This document shows, piece by piece, positions 5,895 to 6,273 of a stretch of DNA of 6,273 nucleotides. The DNA comes from Acidobacteriaceae bacterium (GTDB lineage Bacteria > Acidobacteriota > Terriglobia > Terriglobales > Acidobacteriaceae). Positions within the stretch are counted from its first letter, which is position 1. Each line of letters opens with the position of its first letter. Position numbers and translations under genes: made by a program. The stretch covers positions 1 to 6,273 of the forward strand of contig JAUTWY010000019.1 in assembly GCA_030838305.1 (NCBI GenBank), given 5' to 3'. Below the pieces are notes generated by a model. It saw only the letters and a program-made list of their open reading frames with translations. It was not told where the DNA came from and did no database searches.

Positions 5895-5966
5895 TCCGGG
5901 AGCGAGATTTTGCTCGTCTGGAGCGGATTTTGAGTCCGCTGCGTCTGCCAGTTCCGCCATCCCGGC
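5895..5966 (-). tRNA. tRNA-Leu(CAA)-like gene with damaged 3' half (possible pseudogene)
   Basis: On the minus strand the 5' half is a textbook leucine tRNA. The acceptor is GCCGGGA (5966-5960), then TG, a 3-bp D stem GCG/CGC around a loop with GG, and an anticodon arm GCGGA-CTCAAAA-TCCGC that reads anticodon CAA. Beyond that it fails. A leucine tRNA should have a long variable arm and a T arm with a GGTTCRA loop, about 30 bases in all, but only about 21 bases (TCCAGACGAGCAAAATCTCGC) lie before TCCCGG. These hold a 4-bp stem CGAG/CTCG with a CAAAAT loop and no TTC. The total is 72 bases instead of about 85. TCCCGG can pair with the acceptor except at the last position, and no CCA is encoded. 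A TAAAAT hexamer (5985-5990, minus strand) could be its -10. It lies 6 bases beyond the stop of the lipoprotein gene, on the opposite strand. A degenerate or deleted gene is most likely. Confidence 0.6.
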
Positions 5967-6273
5967 ACTTCGTAGAAATGCTTGATTTTACGGCCTGTTC
6001 TCGGTTTATGTTCCTTCTTCTCCCAAACAACAAATGTGAAAGTGTGTAACAAAGTGTGGCGCTTTTCGCACAGCCGAACTCATTTTGCCCGATGAAATGC
6101 TGCGACTCGTTCTCGGGCTTAGATGCGCACGACCCACTCCTAAGAGGGGCACCCGCACAGGGTTCTACGACTATTGTCAGCGAATCCGATATCCGTCCAG
6201 AACCCTAACTCAAGAAATTCTTGGGTCGGCAGTGTTCGCTCAGTAGATTGGCCATTTATCTGTAAGTACGGTA
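5967..6273. other. Right-end region without a supported gene; direct repeats and a palindrome
   Basis: No ORF with credible coding signs is found. The stretch 5981-6090 is visibly richer in A+T than the rest of the window. It contains AACAAATGTG (6029-6038) and AACAAAGTGTG (6048-6058), and AAAGTGTG twice (6039-6046, 6051-6058) at 12-base spacing. A 13-base inverted repeat CAAGAAATTCTTG lies at 6211-6223. These are the kind of small sites bound by regulators or recombinases, but nothing identifies a partner. Part of the region must hold the tRNA promoter if the tRNA is expressed. Confidence 0.4.

Noticed and set aside
5637..5960. Minus-strand ORF starting MAELADAADSKSAP
   Set aside because: This N-terminus is the well-known artefact obtained by translating a tRNA-Leu-type sequence. 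The rest is antisense to the propeller gene.
4955..6049. 364-codon open frame on the + strand overlapping the propeller gene
   Set aside because: It is extremely rich in Arg, His and Ser/Gln, has no domain signature, is out of frame with a gene of clear family, and runs through the tRNA-like sequence. It is a shadow frame of high-GC coding DNA.
6092..6208. 38-codon ORF MKCCDSFSGLD... on the + strand
   Set aside because: It has no ribosome site, no recognisable motif and a length expected by chance.

Overview
The window reads as bacterial chromosome with about 55-60% GC, tightly packed genes and short intergenic gaps. The combination of gene families suggests a soil-type Acidobacteriota (Terriglobia-like) genome: a DUF4097-type beta-repeat protein, a propeller lipoprotein with a galactose-oxidase-like fold, a small three-CxxC protein ending in DELGIG, and intergenic hairpin repeats of the 'GGCTTCAGCC ... 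GGGCTTTAGCCCCTGA' kind. The taxonomic call rests on recognition by eye, not on a search.

Layout, left to right. Positions 1-423 (+) hold the 3' end of a DUF4097-like gene that begins outside the window. Positions 424-570 are a convergent intergenic region with three degenerate 16-bp repeats and a hairpin repeat element that probably ends transcription from both sides. Positions 571-2311 (-) hold a two-gene operon, nitrilase then class I SAM methyltransferase, whose reading frames overlap by 8 bases. Positions 2312-2462 are a divergent promoter region. Positions 2463-4060 (+) hold a second two-gene operon, a 56-residue zinc-ribbon-like protein whose stop overlaps the start of a 12-TM APC amino-acid permease (TAATG). 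Positions 4057-4361 are a repeat-rich gap with several decayed copies of the same hairpin element, the first of which contains the permease stop codon. Positions 4362-5888 (+) hold a lipoprotein with a predicted seven-bladed propeller and a C-terminal E-set domain. Positions 5895-5966 (-) hold a tRNA-Leu(CAA)-like sequence with an intact 5' half and a damaged 3' half. Positions 5967-6273 show no convincing gene.

The nitrilase/methyltransferase pair and the zinc-ribbon/permease pair diverge from a shared 151-base region. A link between uptake of an amino-acid-like compound and nitrile hydrolysis plus methylation is possible, but it is inference only. I see no CRISPR, no intact mobile element and no obvious defence system. 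The best candidates for something new are the coupled zinc-ribbon microprotein, the hairpin repeat family that has invaded a gene's stop codon, and the broken tRNA-Leu.
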